The position numbers and the translations under genes were made by a program. The notes beneath the pieces are model-generated. The model searched no databases. It worked only from the letters and a program-made list of their open reading frames with translations, and was not told where the DNA came from. Source: Neorhizobium galegae (GTDB lineage Bacteria; Pseudomonadota; Alphaproteobacteria; Rhizobiales; Rhizobiaceae). Taken from it: a stretch of DNA of 64,000 nt. Shown piece after piece: positions 8,291-17,166 of the stretch (its first letter is position 1; each line of letters opens with the position of its first letter). The stretch lies in NCBI RefSeq assembly GCF_021391675.1, contig NZ_CP090095.1, forward strand, positions 2,299,501 through 2,363,500, given 5' to 3'.

Positions 8291-8989
8291 TCAGGGCGTC
8301 CCGCGGTCCATGATCGCCAGCCGCGCCTCGGAAAAATACTGGCGGCGGGTGAGCACGACAATCACGACGACGGTCATCGCGATGAACATATAGGGTCCGA
8401 TGAACCAACCGAGATAGCCGATCGACAAAAACAGCGCGCGCAGGCCGGAATTGAAGTGACCGGCCGCGATCGTGTTCATCCGCACCACCTGATCGGCCGC
8501 CCGCTCGGCCGCCGCCCGGTCGGCATGGGTGTCGTGCATCATCGGCAGGGCGCCGAAGAGAATGGTGCAGTAGTTGAACAGCCGGTAGGACCAGCCGAAC
8601 TTGAAGAAGGAATACCCGAACAGGAAGGTGAGGCCGGCCACCTTGAGTTCAAAGGCCGTGCGGCCGCCGTAAGCGACGAAGGGCAGGTCGCGGAAGACCG
8701 CTTCCACCTGTTCGGTAGCGCCCAGCAGCGCGAAACAGCCGCCGATCGCAAAGATGGACGTCGAGGCGAAGAAGGCGGTGCCGTTCTGCAGACCCGCCAG
8801 GATCTGGGTATCGATCATCTTCAGGTCACGGCGCAGCGAGTTGTAGATCCAGTCCTTGCGCCGTTCTGCCATCGCCCGGTTGAGGCTGGCGCGCGGAAAC
8901 AGCCGTGAGCCGGCGCCGGCGGTCACCCAGGAATAAAGGGCCCAAAGCACGGCAAAGAGGGCAAGCGCAACATAATCAGCGTTCGTCAT
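8291..8989 (-). CDS. DUF599 family membrane protein
   Basis: About 232 residues with four or five hydrophobic segments: one at the N-terminus, two in the middle (near ASTSIFAIGGCFALLG and KVAGLTFLFGYSFFKFGWSYRLFNY) and two at the C-terminus. The RRDLKMIDTQILAGLQNG stretch and the RAADQVVRMNTIAAGHFNSGLRALF stretch between segments are characteristic of DUF599. Function of the family is unknown. A GTG at 8998 is an alternative start. It is upstream of the DUF1624 acyltransferase-like gene with 23 bases between them, so the two likely form a small membrane-protein operon. Confidence 0.8.
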   Translation of the reverse strand: MTNADYVALALFAVLWALYSWVTAGAGSRLFPRASLNRAMAERRKDWIYNSLRRDLKMIDTQILAGLQNGTAFFASTSIFAIGGCFALLGATEQVEAVFRDLPFVAYGGRTAFELKVAGLTFLFGYSFFKFGWSYRLFNYCTILFGALPMMHDTHADRAAAERAADQVVRMNTIAAGHFNSGLRALFLSIGYLGWFIGPYMFIAMTVVVIVVLTRRQYFSEARLAIMDRGTP

Positions 8990-9232
8990 AGGCCTCACCG
9001 TCGGAATCGGTCTTGATCCGTCCCGTCATGCTTTGTTTCGGTTTCGGCGGCAAGCCTCCTGCATCCGGAAGGGAACTATTAGGGCCGGGCAGGCGTTGCG
9101 AACACGACCAACCTGGACTTCCGCCATGTTTCCGCCATTTTTGGATTGCGCAGGCAGCGGGATTTTAATAGACCATTAGCCATGACGACCCGGAGCGGAC
9201 GTTGATCAATGCGCCAAGAACCTGGAGACGAC

Positions 9233-9334
9233 ATGGAAGATACCGTTCAGAAGTCCTGCTGGGGCGTGACCTTCAAGGCGCTGGTAGGATTTGCAGGTGC
9301 CTTGGCCCTCGCGTATCTTTTCGGCGCTATCTGA
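9233..9334 (+). CDS. 33-residue single-pass membrane microprotein
   Basis: A short frame starting with ATG 9233 behind GGAGA (spacing about 7) and ending with TGA at 9332-9334. The product opens with a charged stretch (MEDTVQKSC) and then a hydrophobic helix with GALALAYLFGAI up to the stop, the look of a small inner-membrane protein. It is in otherwise empty sequence between DUF599 and sdaA, which supports it being real. Too short for confident homology by eye; conservation across related genomes would settle it. Confidence 0.55.
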   Translation: MEDTVQKSCWGVTFKALVGFAGALALAYLFGAI

Positions 9335-9502
9335 CTGTCTCAGTGAAATTCCGGAATTTCGGTCCTCGGCGTGGTATTCGTACCGCGCCGTTTCTATTTT
9401 AAGACCATGTCGCGGCCGGTTCACCGGATGTCGGGCAACCGCCGAGGCACGGCGGCGGTCTGACATAGGCTCGGCCACCCTCGTATCACCGCACGGATTC
9501 TC

Positions 9503-10903
9503 ATGTTCCTGTCCGTTTTCGACGTTTTCAAGATTGGTATCGGTCCGTCGAGCTCCCACACGATGGGACCGATGTCGGCCGCCAACCGCTTCCTGGATCT
9601 CATTCTGTCCAACGACTGGCCGCGGCCGACCGGCGCGCATGTCGCGGCGCTGAAGGTGAGCCTGCACGGTTCGCTCGCGTTCACCGGGATCGGTCACGGG
9701 ACGGGCAGGGCGGTGATACTGGGCCTGGTCGGCGAGGAGCCGCACTCCGTCGACCCCGACAGGATGGACGAGATTATCGGCGAAGTGGAGCGCAGCGGCC
9801 GCGTCGCGCCGCCCGGCCATCCGGCTTACGAATTCCAGCCGAGGACCGACCTGATCTTCGACAAGAAGCAGCCCTTGCCGGGCCATGCCAACGGCATGAG
9901 TTTTTCCGCCTTCGACCGCGACGGCCGGCTTCTCCTGAAACGTATCTACTACTCGATCGGCGGCGGTTTCGTGGTGACCGATACCGAGCTGGAGGCGATG
10001 CGTACGCCTAAGAAATCGGCAGGCGATGCGCGCATTCCCTATCCCTTCGCCTCCGCCAGGCAGATGCTCGACATGGCACGCGGTTCGGGACTGACGATCG
10101 CGCAGATGAAGCGCGCCAACGAAGAAACCAGGATGAGTTCCGCCGAACTCGATGCCGGTCTCGACCGCATCTGGGAGGCGATGTCGAGCTGTATCGACCG
10201 CGGCCTCAAGGTCGACGGGATCATGCCCGGCGGGCTGAAGGTGAAGCGCCGCGCGAAGTCGATCCACGACAAGCTGAACGAGGAATGGCGCAGCAACCGG
10301 TTGAACCCGTTGCTCGCCAACGACTGGCTGAGCGTCTATGCAATGGCGGTAAACGAGGAGAATGCCGGCGGCGGGCGGGTGGTCACGGCACCGACCAACG
10401 GCGCGGCGGGCGTTATTCCCGCAACGGTACGTTATTACCTGCATTTCCACGACGACGCGACTCAGGCCGACGTCCACAACTTCCTGCTGACGGCGGCTGC
10501 CGTCGGCGGCATCATCAAGCACAATGCCTCGATCTCGGGCGCCGAAGTCGGCTGTCAGGGCGAAGTGGGCTCGGCCGCCGCCATGGCTGCGGCAGGCCTT
10601 GCGGCTGTCATGGGCGGCTCGCCTGAGCAGATCGAGAACGCCGCCGAGATCGCGCTGGAACACCATCTCGGCATGACCTGCGACCCGATCGCCGGTCTCG
10701 TGCAAGTGCCCTGCATCGAGCGCAACGCGCTCGGGGCCGTCAAGGCGGTCACGGCCGCCTCGCTCGCCATCAAGGGCGACGGCACGCATTTCGTGCCGCT
10801 CGACGCCTGTATCGAGACGATGCGCCAGACCGGCAACGACATGAGCGAGAAATACAAGGAGACGTCCACGGGCGGCCTTGCGGTCAACGTCGTCGAGTGC
10901 TGA
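9503..10903 (+). CDS. sdaA: L-serine ammonia-lyase (iron-sulfur type)
   Basis: 466 residues, the single-chain form in which the beta and alpha domains are fused. It deaminates L-serine to pyruvate and ammonia. The beta domain begins with the family signature [17 protein letters not shown]; the catalytic alpha domain holds three cysteines placed to bind the [4Fe-4S] cluster: Cys351 (GCQGEVGSA), Cys393 (MTCDPIAGL) and Cys404 (VPCIERNA). Cytosolic and oxygen-sensitive. ATG at 9503 gives exactly the family N-terminus. The DUF1489 gene follows on the same strand 69 bases later. Length is normal for the family. Confidence 0.96.
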   Translation: MFLSVFDVFKIGIGPSSSHTMGPMSAANRFLDLILSNDWPRPTGAHVAALKVSLHGSLAFTGIGHGTGRAVILGLVGEEPHSVDPDRMDEIIGEVERSGRVAPPGHPAYEFQPRTDLIFDKKQPLPGHANGMSFSAFDRDGRLLLKRIYYSIGGGFVVTDTELEAMRTPKKSAGDARIPYPFASARQMLDMARGSGLTIAQMKRANEETRMSSAELDAGLDRIWEAMSSCIDRGLKVDGIMPGGLKVKRRAKSIHDKLNEEWRSNRLNPLLANDWLSVYAMAVNEENAGGGRVVTAPTNGAAGVIPATVRYYLHFHDDATQADVHNFLLTAAAVGGIIKHNASISGAEVGCQGEVGSAAAMAAAGLAAVMGGSPEQIENAAEIALEHHLGMTCDPIAGLVQVPCIERNALGAVKAVTAASLAIKGDGTHFVPLDACIETMRQTGNDMSEKYKETSTGGLAVNVVEC

Positions 10904-10972
10904 ACCGTCCGCGCTGTGGAGTGAACCGAGCAAACGCTTGACCTCACGTGCGGATGGGTCTTCAACCAAACC

Positions 10973-11410
10973 ATGGCTCTACATCTCATCAAACTCTGCG
11001 TCGGCGCCGATTCGATCCAGGATCTCCAGGACTGGGTCGCCGAGCGGTCGCTCAATGCGATGGCTGCCGGCCTCGAACCGCACAGCATCCATACGACCCG
11101 CATGGCGCCGAAGCGCATGGAGGAACTGCTTGAGGATGGATCGCTCTACTGGGTGATCAAAGGGCAGGTGATGGCGCGGCAAAAACTGCTCGATATCCGC
11201 ACGGTTACCGGCGGCGACGGCATCCAGCGCTGCCAGCTGGTGCTCGGGCCCGAGGTCATCGAGACCGCACCGCAGCCGAAACGGCCTTTCCAGGGATGGC
11301 GGTATCTGAAAAGCGAAGAAGCGCCGCGCGACCTCGGCAAACTGGGCGAGGACGTGGCGGCGCTTCCGGAAGATCTGCGGCGGGAACTCGCCGAACTTGG
11401 ACTTCTGTAG
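10973..11410 (+). CDS. DUF1489 family protein
   Basis: 145 residues, a compact soluble protein. The opening LHLIKLCVGADSIQDLQDW and the central THRMPKR-like and LYWVIKGQVMARQKLLDI segments are typical of DUF1489, a family that is almost confined to Alphaproteobacteria and has no established function. No signal peptide or metal-binding motif is visible. It follows sdaA on the same strand and converges with the small gene at 11426-11695. The family call is firm, the function unknown. Confidence 0.85.
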   Translation: MALHLIKLCVGADSIQDLQDWVAERSLNAMAAGLEPHSIHTTRMAPKRMEELLEDGSLYWVIKGQVMARQKLLDIRTVTGGDGIQRCQLVLGPEVIETAPQPKRPFQGWRYLKSEEAPRDLGKLGEDVAALPEDLRRELAELGLL

Positions 11411-11425
11411 CTGCTGATCTTCCGA

Positions 11426-11695
11426 TCAGCGAAGCTTGATACGGACCGGCGCACGGCCGGCGCGGATGCCGATATGCAGGTGGACATTGGCTTCCGGCTG
11501 GGAATGCCGCCAGGCGCGGGCACCGTGGCTGAGCAGCATCGTGACCAGGTCGCGGGTCTTTTCCTTGGAACGGTTCAAGCCGAGACCGGCCAGCCGCATG
11601 GCCGCCTCGTGAAGCGGGTTGAGGGCGACGCCCTTTGCTCTGGACTTCTGCGCCGGCCTGAAGGCCAGTTCTGCGCTGTTTTCATTCATTGCCAT
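11426..11695 (-). CDS. hypothetical basic protein, 89 aa
   Basis: A small basic protein (Arg/Lys-rich) without membrane segment or signal peptide. The central region is helical (LHEAAMRLAGLGLNRSKEKTRD), and the C-terminus is strand-like (VHLHIGIRAGRAPVRIKLR). The frame fills the interval between convergent DUF1489 and the carboxypeptidase gene and keeps the high-GC third-position pattern, which supports coding. I do not recognise a family. A nucleic-acid-binding role would fit the charge but is only a guess. Confidence 0.5.
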   Translation of the reverse strand: MAMNENSAELAFRPAQKSRAKGVALNPLHEAAMRLAGLGLNRSKEKTRDLVTMLLSHGARAWRHSQPEANVHLHIGIRAGRAPVRIKLR

Positions 11696-11783
11696 CGGAA
11701 ACCCCGTCTACTCGTTACTTTCGAGATCCCTCCGCGCCGAACACCCGGCGCGCGGGTATTTCCTTGATCGCCGGCGGCGACGC

Positions 11784-13397
11784 TCACTGAAGCGACGCCC
11801 AGCAGCTGATGCCCTTCTTCTTCAACACATTGCAGGCATCGATGGCCGTCTTCTGGTCGTCGAAGCCGCCGAAGCGGGCGCGGTAGATCTGTTCGCCATT
11901 ATTGCTGAAGGCGACAGTGAAGGGTTTGGCGGAACGCAATACCTTGCCGCCTTTATCCTGCGCATTTTGCAGGAGATCCTGAGCTTGCTTCTGGTTCGGC
12001 GAGGCGCCGATCTGGATGACCCAGCCGTTGGAAGCCATTGAAGCCGCAGACTGCGTGGCCTTCGCGGACACGGTGGACACCTTGGTGGATGATGTCGTCA
12101 CGTCGTCGACGGTCGACCGGCCGCTGCGGTGTGCCACGACTTCCTCGGTGCGGGCCGGCATATATTCCGGAGCCGGCGTCGGCACGGCGGAAACACCTGC
12201 CATGGCCGAGTTCATCGCCTGGGTGATGACCTTCTTCTGCTCCGGCTCAGCGGCATAGGCCGATGCGGCAGGAGGAGCGAATGCCGCAGCCTGCTGTTCG
12301 GCGTAACGGGCGCCCGGCAGCGGGCCGCTCGGCGGCAGGTCGAGGGCAGCCATCTGGCGCACGTCGGACTGCGTCGCGGCGACGGCCGGAGCGGCCCGGA
12401 CCGGCGCTGAAGGAGCGGGCGCAACCGGGGCAGCGGGAGCAGCCTGGGCAATCAGGTTGCCGTTGCCGCCGCGGGAAGCTTCCGGAAGATAATCGGCGAC
12501 CAGCTTGCGCATCGTCGCGTCACGGGCGGCGCTGGAACGGCCGCCGAGCACGACGGCGACGATCGAGCGGCCATCGAGCTGAGCCGAGGTCGCCAGGTTG
12601 CTGCCGGCAGCGCGGGTGTACCCGGTCTTGATGCCATCGACGCCCCTGACGTTGCCGACGAGGCGATTGTGATTACCGATCGTCTGCTTGCCGAAATTGA
12701 AGCTGCGGATCGAGAAGTAACCGTAATACTGCGGAAAATGCTGGCGCAACGCCATGCCGAGACGCGCCTGATCACGTGCCGTCGTCATCTGCGCGGTGTT
12801 CGGCAGGCCGTTGGCATTGCGATAGGTGGTGCGGGTCATGCCGAGCGCACGCGCCTTGCTGGTCATCAAGGAAGCGAAGCGATCTTCGGAGCCACCGACG
12901 AATTCCCCAAGAGCGGTCGCGATGTCGTTGGCGGAGCGGGTAACGAGTGCGCGGATGGCCTGATCGACCGAGACCGAACCGCCGGCGCGAACGCCGAGCT
13001 TGGAGGGTGGCTCGGAAGCGGCGTGCGCTGAAACCGGAACCTGCGTCTCGAGGCTGATACGGCCCGATTCAAGCGCTTCGAAGGTGAGGTAGAGCGTCAT
13101 CATCTTGGTGAGCGACGCGGGATAGCGCAGACCGTCCGGATCCTCGGAATAGAGAACCTTGCCGGTCTTGGCGTCGACGACGATGCCGGCGTATTTCGGA
13201 CCGGCAGATGCCGGCGTCGAAAACATCGAAATCGCCACAGTCAATGTGAAGAGAAAACCGAGGAACCGCCCCGGGACCGTCGCACCACCCTTGGAAAGGG
13301 ATGCAGAAATCATTTTTTTCGACACTGCCGCACTCATCGCTTGCATCACATTAGTCACACATCCGGACGCGCCCCCGCCACGACCGTTACCGCTCAA
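11784..13397 (-). CDS. D-alanyl-D-alanine carboxypeptidase with SPOR domain
   Basis: 537 residues. After an N-terminal signal/anchor region (hydrophobic about 44-62, cleavage after ASAG likely) comes a peptidase S11 domain with all three active-site motifs intact: SLTK (95-98, nucleophile Ser95), SAN (155-157) and KTG (257-259). It trims the terminal D-Ala of peptidoglycan pentapeptides in the periplasm. A long Pro/Ala-rich linker (about 320-450) leads to a C-terminal SPOR domain (about 460-537), which binds denuded septal glycan, so the enzyme is likely recruited to the division site. Start choice is uncertain: methionines at 18, 21 and 29 are also possible. Compare the second homologue at 58302, whose motifs are altered. 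Confidence 0.92.
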   Translation of the reverse strand: MSGNGRGGGASGCVTNVMQAMSAAVSKKMISASLSKGGATVPGRFLGFLFTLTVAISMFSTPASAGPKYAGIVVDAKTGKVLYSEDPDGLRYPASLTKMMTLYLTFEALESGRISLETQVPVSAHAASEPPSKLGVRAGGSVSVDQAIRALVTRSANDIATALGEFVGGSEDRFASLMTSKARALGMTRTTYRNANGLPNTAQMTTARDQARLGMALRQHFPQYYGYFSIRSFNFGKQTIGNHNRLVGNVRGVDGIKTGYTRAAGSNLATSAQLDGRSIVAVVLGGRSSAARDATMRKLVADYLPEASRGGNGNLIAQAAPAAPVAPAPSAPVRAAPAVAATQSDVRQMAALDLPPSGPLPGARYAEQQAAAFAPPAASAYAAEPEQKKVITQAMNSAMAGVSAVPTPAPEYMPARTEEVVAHRSGRSTVDDVTTSSTKVSTVSAKATQSAASMASNGWVIQIGASPNQKQAQDLLQNAQDKGGKVLRSAKPFTVAFSNNGEQIYRARFGGFDDQKTAIDACNVLKKKGISCWASLQ

Positions 13398-13505
13398 TCT
13401 AGAAGATTAGCGTTACCAAGAGGTTTATGATGAACAGCAGCTTGCCTCGATATACTGCATTTTAGACATCAACTTGGGGCTTGGACCCGACCCGTCCGTG
13501 GTGGC

Positions 13506-14252
13506 TTATTTCGCCAGCCGGTTTTCGACAAAGAGGCGAACTGCGGCATCAATATGTTGCCAATCCTTCAAAAGCGCGCTGGAGAAGCGATAAAGTATCG
13601 TCAGGTCCTGCCCGATGTGGATATCCCTCTGGCAGTCGCCGCCGGTCGCCTTTTCGCCGGCGGCCGGCAGCACGCAGCGCACGACGTAATCCGGCGCGCC
13701 GGCGACCCGCCCCGTCAGGACGATTTCGCTGCCATAGCCCGAGTCGGCGCGCAGCCGGTGAAACGTCAATCCGAAGGCCGCCTGCTGCGGCTCGCCGTTG
13801 AACAGTTTTGAGTATATCGGCTCCAGCCGCCCGGACATGTCGCGCGACATGGTGCTCTGGGATAACTGTAGGAAAATCAACGAGGAAGACTGCGCGACAT
13901 CATCGAAGCGCGACCGCGCGCCTGCGCTATAGCCTTCGAGTTCCGGCCAGGTGAGATAGAGATCGACGCGTTCGGCGATACCGGCCCGGCGCTGGTCGCG
14001 GAAGCGAATCGTGTTGGCCGGAAGCTTGAGATTGTCCTGGCCGATCCGGATCAGGAATTCTTCGATACTGTCGGTATGGCCGGCAAGCGCGATACGCTGG
14101 CCGAACCAATGCCCACTGATGCTGATCGCTGCCGTCAACAGAGCAAGGACGGCGATGACGACAGTCAGCCGATAGACGAAGCGATTGGACAGGAGCGGTG
14201 CTTCTTCTCCAGCCGAGAGGTTCTGTGCTGAACCTGCCATAACGCGCTCCAT
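13506..14252 (-). CDS. conserved membrane-anchored hypothetical protein
   Basis: 248 residues: a short cytoplasmic start, one transmembrane helix (about 28-48, VYRLTVVIAVLALLTAAISI), then a roughly 200-residue periplasmic domain of mixed strands and helices. Two cysteines in the C-terminal third (VVRCVLP and GDCQRD), about 17 residues apart, could form a disulfide. No catalytic motif is visible. It sits between two cell-envelope genes (the SPOR carboxypeptidase and the BTLCP protein), all on the same strand, which hints at an envelope role but no more. Lineage-specific protein of unknown function. Confidence 0.65.
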   Translation of the reverse strand: MERVMAGSAQNLSAGEEAPLLSNRFVYRLTVVIAVLALLTAAISISGHWFGQRIALAGHTDSIEEFLIRIGQDNLKLPANTIRFRDQRRAGIAERVDLYLTWPELEGYSAGARSRFDDVAQSSSLIFLQLSQSTMSRDMSGRLEPIYSKLFNGEPQQAAFGLTFHRLRADSGYGSEIVLTGRVAGAPDYVVRCVLPAAGEKATGGDCQRDIHIGQDLTILYRFSSALLKDWQHIDAAVRLFVENRLAK

Positions 14253-14442
14253 GTTCTCGACCGAGAGGGAATTCGCCAGCGCCGGAATGGGACAGAACGG
14301 GGATACGGAAACGCGGCCAGGCGATTTGGCCGCAGTCTGGATCGCTATGGTTAACGCTTCGTAAATGGATCCGGGTCCGGAATGGTGGCGGATCCGGCGA
14401 TCCCCTCAGCGCTCGCCTCCAGATGCACAGTCGCGCGCGTTG

Positions 14443-14465
14443 GCCGCGGCTCGAATCGCCGCGGC
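14443..14465. repeat. small hairpin downstream of the BTLCP gene
   Basis: GCCGCGGC occurs at 14443-14450 and again at 14458-14465 with a 7-base spacer. The 8-mer is its own reverse complement, so the pair is both a direct and an inverted repeat. A short T run follows on the plus strand only, the wrong side for the minus-strand gene, so terminator function is doubtful. Confidence 0.3.
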
Positions 14466-14487
14466 TTTTACCGGCAGGGCAGGTGGA

Positions 14488-15099
14488 TTACTGGCCGACC
14501 GAGCCGACGGCGGTGGCGCGACCGTCCTGCAGCTTGACCCAGCGGGCCGGATCGTCGTTCGCCTGACGCTTCAGGAAGGTGTATTCGGTATCCGACCAGA
14601 CCATGACCTTGTTGCGCATGTTGTCGAGCACGAAGTCGCCGCGATCGGTGCGGACCGTCAGGACCGCGTGACCTTCGCCATTCGGCTGCAGAACGACGGT
14701 AATCAGCAGGTCGGACGGCGAAAAGCCCTTCGCGATCAGCATCTTCCGCTTCAGAAGCACGAAGTCTTCGCAATCGCCGACGGTGCGGGGATAGGCCCAG
14801 CGCTCTTCGACGCCGTAGATGTCCTGATCGGTCATCGGCGTGATCGAGGAATTGACCGTGTAGTTGACGTCCAGAAGCGAACGCCACTTGTCTTCGGTCA
14901 GCGCCAGCGGGCCGGCGTCCTTGTAGGTCGCGGCGCATTCGCTGACATAGGTCTTGCAAAACTCATAATGGCCGAGCGGCGGATTGGCCTGCCCGAGAAC
15001 CCGCACGGAGCCGGTCGGCATGCCGAACGAACTTCCGGCGGTAAAGATTGCGACGACGGCGGTGATGGCGGCGAGGCCCAGTCCCTTGCTGTACTTCAT
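14488..15099 (-). CDS. BTLCP family (transglutaminase-like) cysteine protease homologue
   Basis: 203 residues with a signal peptide (hydrophobic about 7-25, cleavage near GSSFG). The mature part is a bacterial transglutaminase-like cysteine proteinase domain: Cys110 in GDCEDFVL, His144 in GHAVLTV and Asp159 in VLDNM form the expected catalytic triad. Characterised relatives (LapG type) cleave surface adhesins under c-di-GMP control, but many alphaproteobacterial members stand without an adhesin and their substrate is unknown; none is seen here. ATG 15099 has GGGGAGA eight bases upstream; a longer frame from 15129 lacks one. A double PilZ gene lies about 540 bases upstream on the same strand. 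Confidence 0.85.
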   Translation of the reverse strand: MKYSKGLGLAAITAVVAIFTAGSSFGMPTGSVRVLGQANPPLGHYEFCKTYVSECAATYKDAGPLALTEDKWRSLLDVNYTVNSSITPMTDQDIYGVEERWAYPRTVGDCEDFVLLKRKMLIAKGFSPSDLLITVVLQPNGEGHAVLTVRTDRGDFVLDNMRNKVMVWSDTEYTFLKRQANDDPARWVKLQDGRATAVGSVGQ

Positions 15100-15590
15100 T
15101 TTTATGTCTCCCCGTTGTGGGAAGAACACTGCCAGACAGGGCTTGATAGACTGGAAAATCTCGCAGTAAAATCAATATCTTATTTGAATTCAATTCGCCT
15201 AAAACATGGCTCAAATGCATCTCGAACTTTCATAAAATTCGAGGCAAATTTGTCATTGGTTTTCATAAAATTCGCCCCATCGGCGACGGCCGCCATTGCC
15301 GTTTTCCCGCTATCCAACTGTAACTCAAGCACTTCTTGCGAACGTCAGGAGCAGCCGCCGAAGCGTCGGGAACCCGGAAATGGCGGCGGCTGGTTGTGTC
15401 CGAGCAGGAGAGGAAAGGGCAGAGTCAGGGTGCACCACAGTCAAACCGGGCCCACCAAGGTCGATTCTCGGCCCCAAAAAAAGTGCCGAAAGGGGACATT
15501 TTTTTGAAAGAAAGCCCGTTTCGGCACAGGCCGCCGAATTTTTCCGCCCCGTCCGGCAACGAAATGGGACGGTTGGCAGAGGTGCACGAC
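15100..15590. other. intergenic region without a recognisable gene, holding an imperfect inverted repeat
   Basis: Nearly 500 bases with no frame showing coding character. The part next to the BTLCP gene (15150-15290) is unusually A+T-rich for this genome and probably holds its promoter. At 15483-15527 an inverted repeat has 13-base arms with one mismatch (GTGCCGAAA and TTTCGGCAC form the perfect outer part) around a 19-base T/A-rich loop. I see no open frame, tRNA or known RNA in it; a small RNA or a 3' structure is possible. Confidence 0.5.
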
Positions 15591-15616
15591 AAAAAAGCGC
15601 CCCGAACGGGACGCTT
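15591..15616 (-). terminator. Rho-independent terminator of the PilZ gene
   Basis: Read on the minus strand, AAGCGTCCC and GGGGCGCTT pair (one G-T wobble) around a GTTC loop and run into six T. It lies 27 bases beyond the stop of the PilZ gene at 15643. Confidence 0.8.
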
Positions 15617-15642
15617 CCGGATGGCTAAAATAAAGAACGCTC

Positions 15643-16254
15643 TTAGAGGAATTCGGTCAGCGTTTCGCGCGACTGGACCGAATTGAACTCGATCGCCACG
15701 CCTTCCATGAAGTGGCGCACGACGCGGCCGCGCATGTTGCCGAGCCGGACGGGTGTGCCAAGCGCCGGGCGGATATCGATATCGACGGCCGCGCCGGACA
15801 GCGAGAGGTCCACGATGCGGCAAGCATAACGCCGACCGTCGTCGAGTGTGATCTCCGTGCGGGTAATACGCGGCGCCAGGCGATCATGGCGGCGATCTTC
15901 CGGCAGGCCGAGTTCATGCTTGTTGGCGATCCAGGTCAACTGGGCGGCCAGTTTCTCGCGCTTGCGGTCCGTCGCGTTGATCGACATCACGAAGCCGGTG
16001 TCCGACAGGCTGACGACCATGCCTTCCAGCCGGCCGATATGATCGAGATAGGCAATCACGCGTTCGCCGACGAGAGGGCGACCGACGCAAGCAAAGCTGA
16101 CGTCGCCCGGCGACATGTCTACGACGTTGCAGGGAAATTCCTCATGCGTCGCCAGCATCAACCGTCCTGGAATATTGACGGACACCCGCTGGAAGGAGCG
16201 CTGCGCGGGAACACTGGATGTCGATGGAGTATGAGCCGGCTGAAATGAATACAT
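15643..16254 (-). CDS. tandem PilZ-domain protein
   Basis: 203 residues with two PilZ domains, about 18-100 and 118-200. The second has a canonical c-di-GMP signature: RxxxR at residues 121-125 and DLSLSG at 149-154 (DxSxxG). The first has RxxxR at 19-23 but DMSPG instead of DxSxxG, so its ligand site looks degenerate. PilZ proteins are c-di-GMP effectors acting on motility, exopolysaccharide or adhesion. The protein is cytosolic, with a short Ser/Thr-rich N-terminal tail. Convincing terminator downstream; the A+T-rich upstream region next to 16255 suggests its own promoter. The target is unknown. Confidence 0.85.
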   Translation of the reverse strand: MYSFQPAHTPSTSSVPAQRSFQRVSVNIPGRLMLATHEEFPCNVVDMSPGDVSFACVGRPLVGERVIAYLDHIGRLEGMVVSLSDTGFVMSINATDRKREKLAAQLTWIANKHELGLPEDRRHDRLAPRITRTEITLDDGRRYACRIVDLSLSGAAVDIDIRPALGTPVRLGNMRGRVVRHFMEGVAIEFNSVQSRETLTEFL

Positions 16255-16364
16255 TTGAGAAAGCTTTTCTCTTCTAAGTCTATCGTTAAGAGTATTAGCG
16301 CGCCGCGGTTAACAGAAGGTTTTGGAAGACAGCGCGCTGCTGCCTGCCGCGACCGGCATTCGTC

Positions 16365-16946
16365 TCATGAGGGAGGACGGTCGGACGGAAGCCGGCCTCG
16401 CGTGTTGTGGAAAATCCCGCGATCACCTGTGACCGGTACGCCGAAATGCGAACCGCTGCCGGTCAGGAACGTCCAGTTCTCGAGCGTCAGGAACGCGGCC
16501 GGCGTTGCCGTTACGGGATAGGGAGAGAGCCGGGGGAGCAGGGCGCCGAAAATGCGGTCACTCGCCGTCGTCTCCGCCGATCGGATTGGCAGAAGCAACA
16601 TTTCATAGGCATGGCGGATGTGGCCATTCGAGGCAAGAACGTCCAGAAGCGCCGGCTGTTGCGAGTGGATGACGTTGTGGGCGATTTCCACCGGCTGCCG
16701 GTGATCGGTTTCCGGCCAGACATCCGCAAAAGCCTGGCCCCGGAATTCACGGTCGAACAGCTCGCAGATGCGGGTACCGGCCAGGCGGAATGTCAGGGTG
16801 CCGGCAGGGTCCGGGGCAGCCATGAAAAGATGCGGGAGAAGATGACGCAAGGCGGCTGGATCGATCTCGGTCTTGAGGGGAACTGCCCCGTCGTGCTTGA
16901 GATTGATCCAGTAGTCGAAGATCGCCCGGCTGGCCTGGTTGCGCAT
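16365..16946 (-). CDS. PAS-domain protein (PAS_5/DUF type)
   Basis: 193 residues. The N-terminal 150 residues match the rhizobial PAS_5-type family: an opening YWINLKHDGAVPLKTEIDPAALRHLLPHLFM, followed by LTFRLAGTRICELFDREFRGQ, which is the PAS beta-sheet signature with the conserved RLAGT. There is no kinase, cyclase or DNA-binding output, so it may be a stand-alone sensor or adaptor. The ligand is unknown. It is flanked by the PilZ gene on the same strand and is divergent from the rhomboid gene, with about 220 bases between. Confidence 0.72.
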   Translation of the reverse strand: MRNQASRAIFDYWINLKHDGAVPLKTEIDPAALRHLLPHLFMAAPDPAGTLTFRLAGTRICELFDREFRGQAFADVWPETDHRQPVEIAHNVIHSQQPALLDVLASNGHIRHAYEMLLLPIRSAETTASDRIFGALLPRLSPYPVTATPAAFLTLENWTFLTGSGSHFGVPVTGDRGIFHNTRGRLPSDRPPS

Positions 16947-17166
16947 TCATCTTACCTGTTACATTTCGAGACAGATCGCGCTTCATGCGCGGCTGGTCCT
17001 TCTCCAGCAGCGAAATCCATGCCACGGCAAAGGGGTCAGGGTTAACGATCCATGACCTGCCGATGCGCTGGCGCGACTGTGATCCCGGTACGCTTTCCTT
17101 TGAACGGCCGCTCCTATATGGCTGTCGGCCATTCGGCAGGGGAATGAGAAGACGGAAGGGGCTGGC

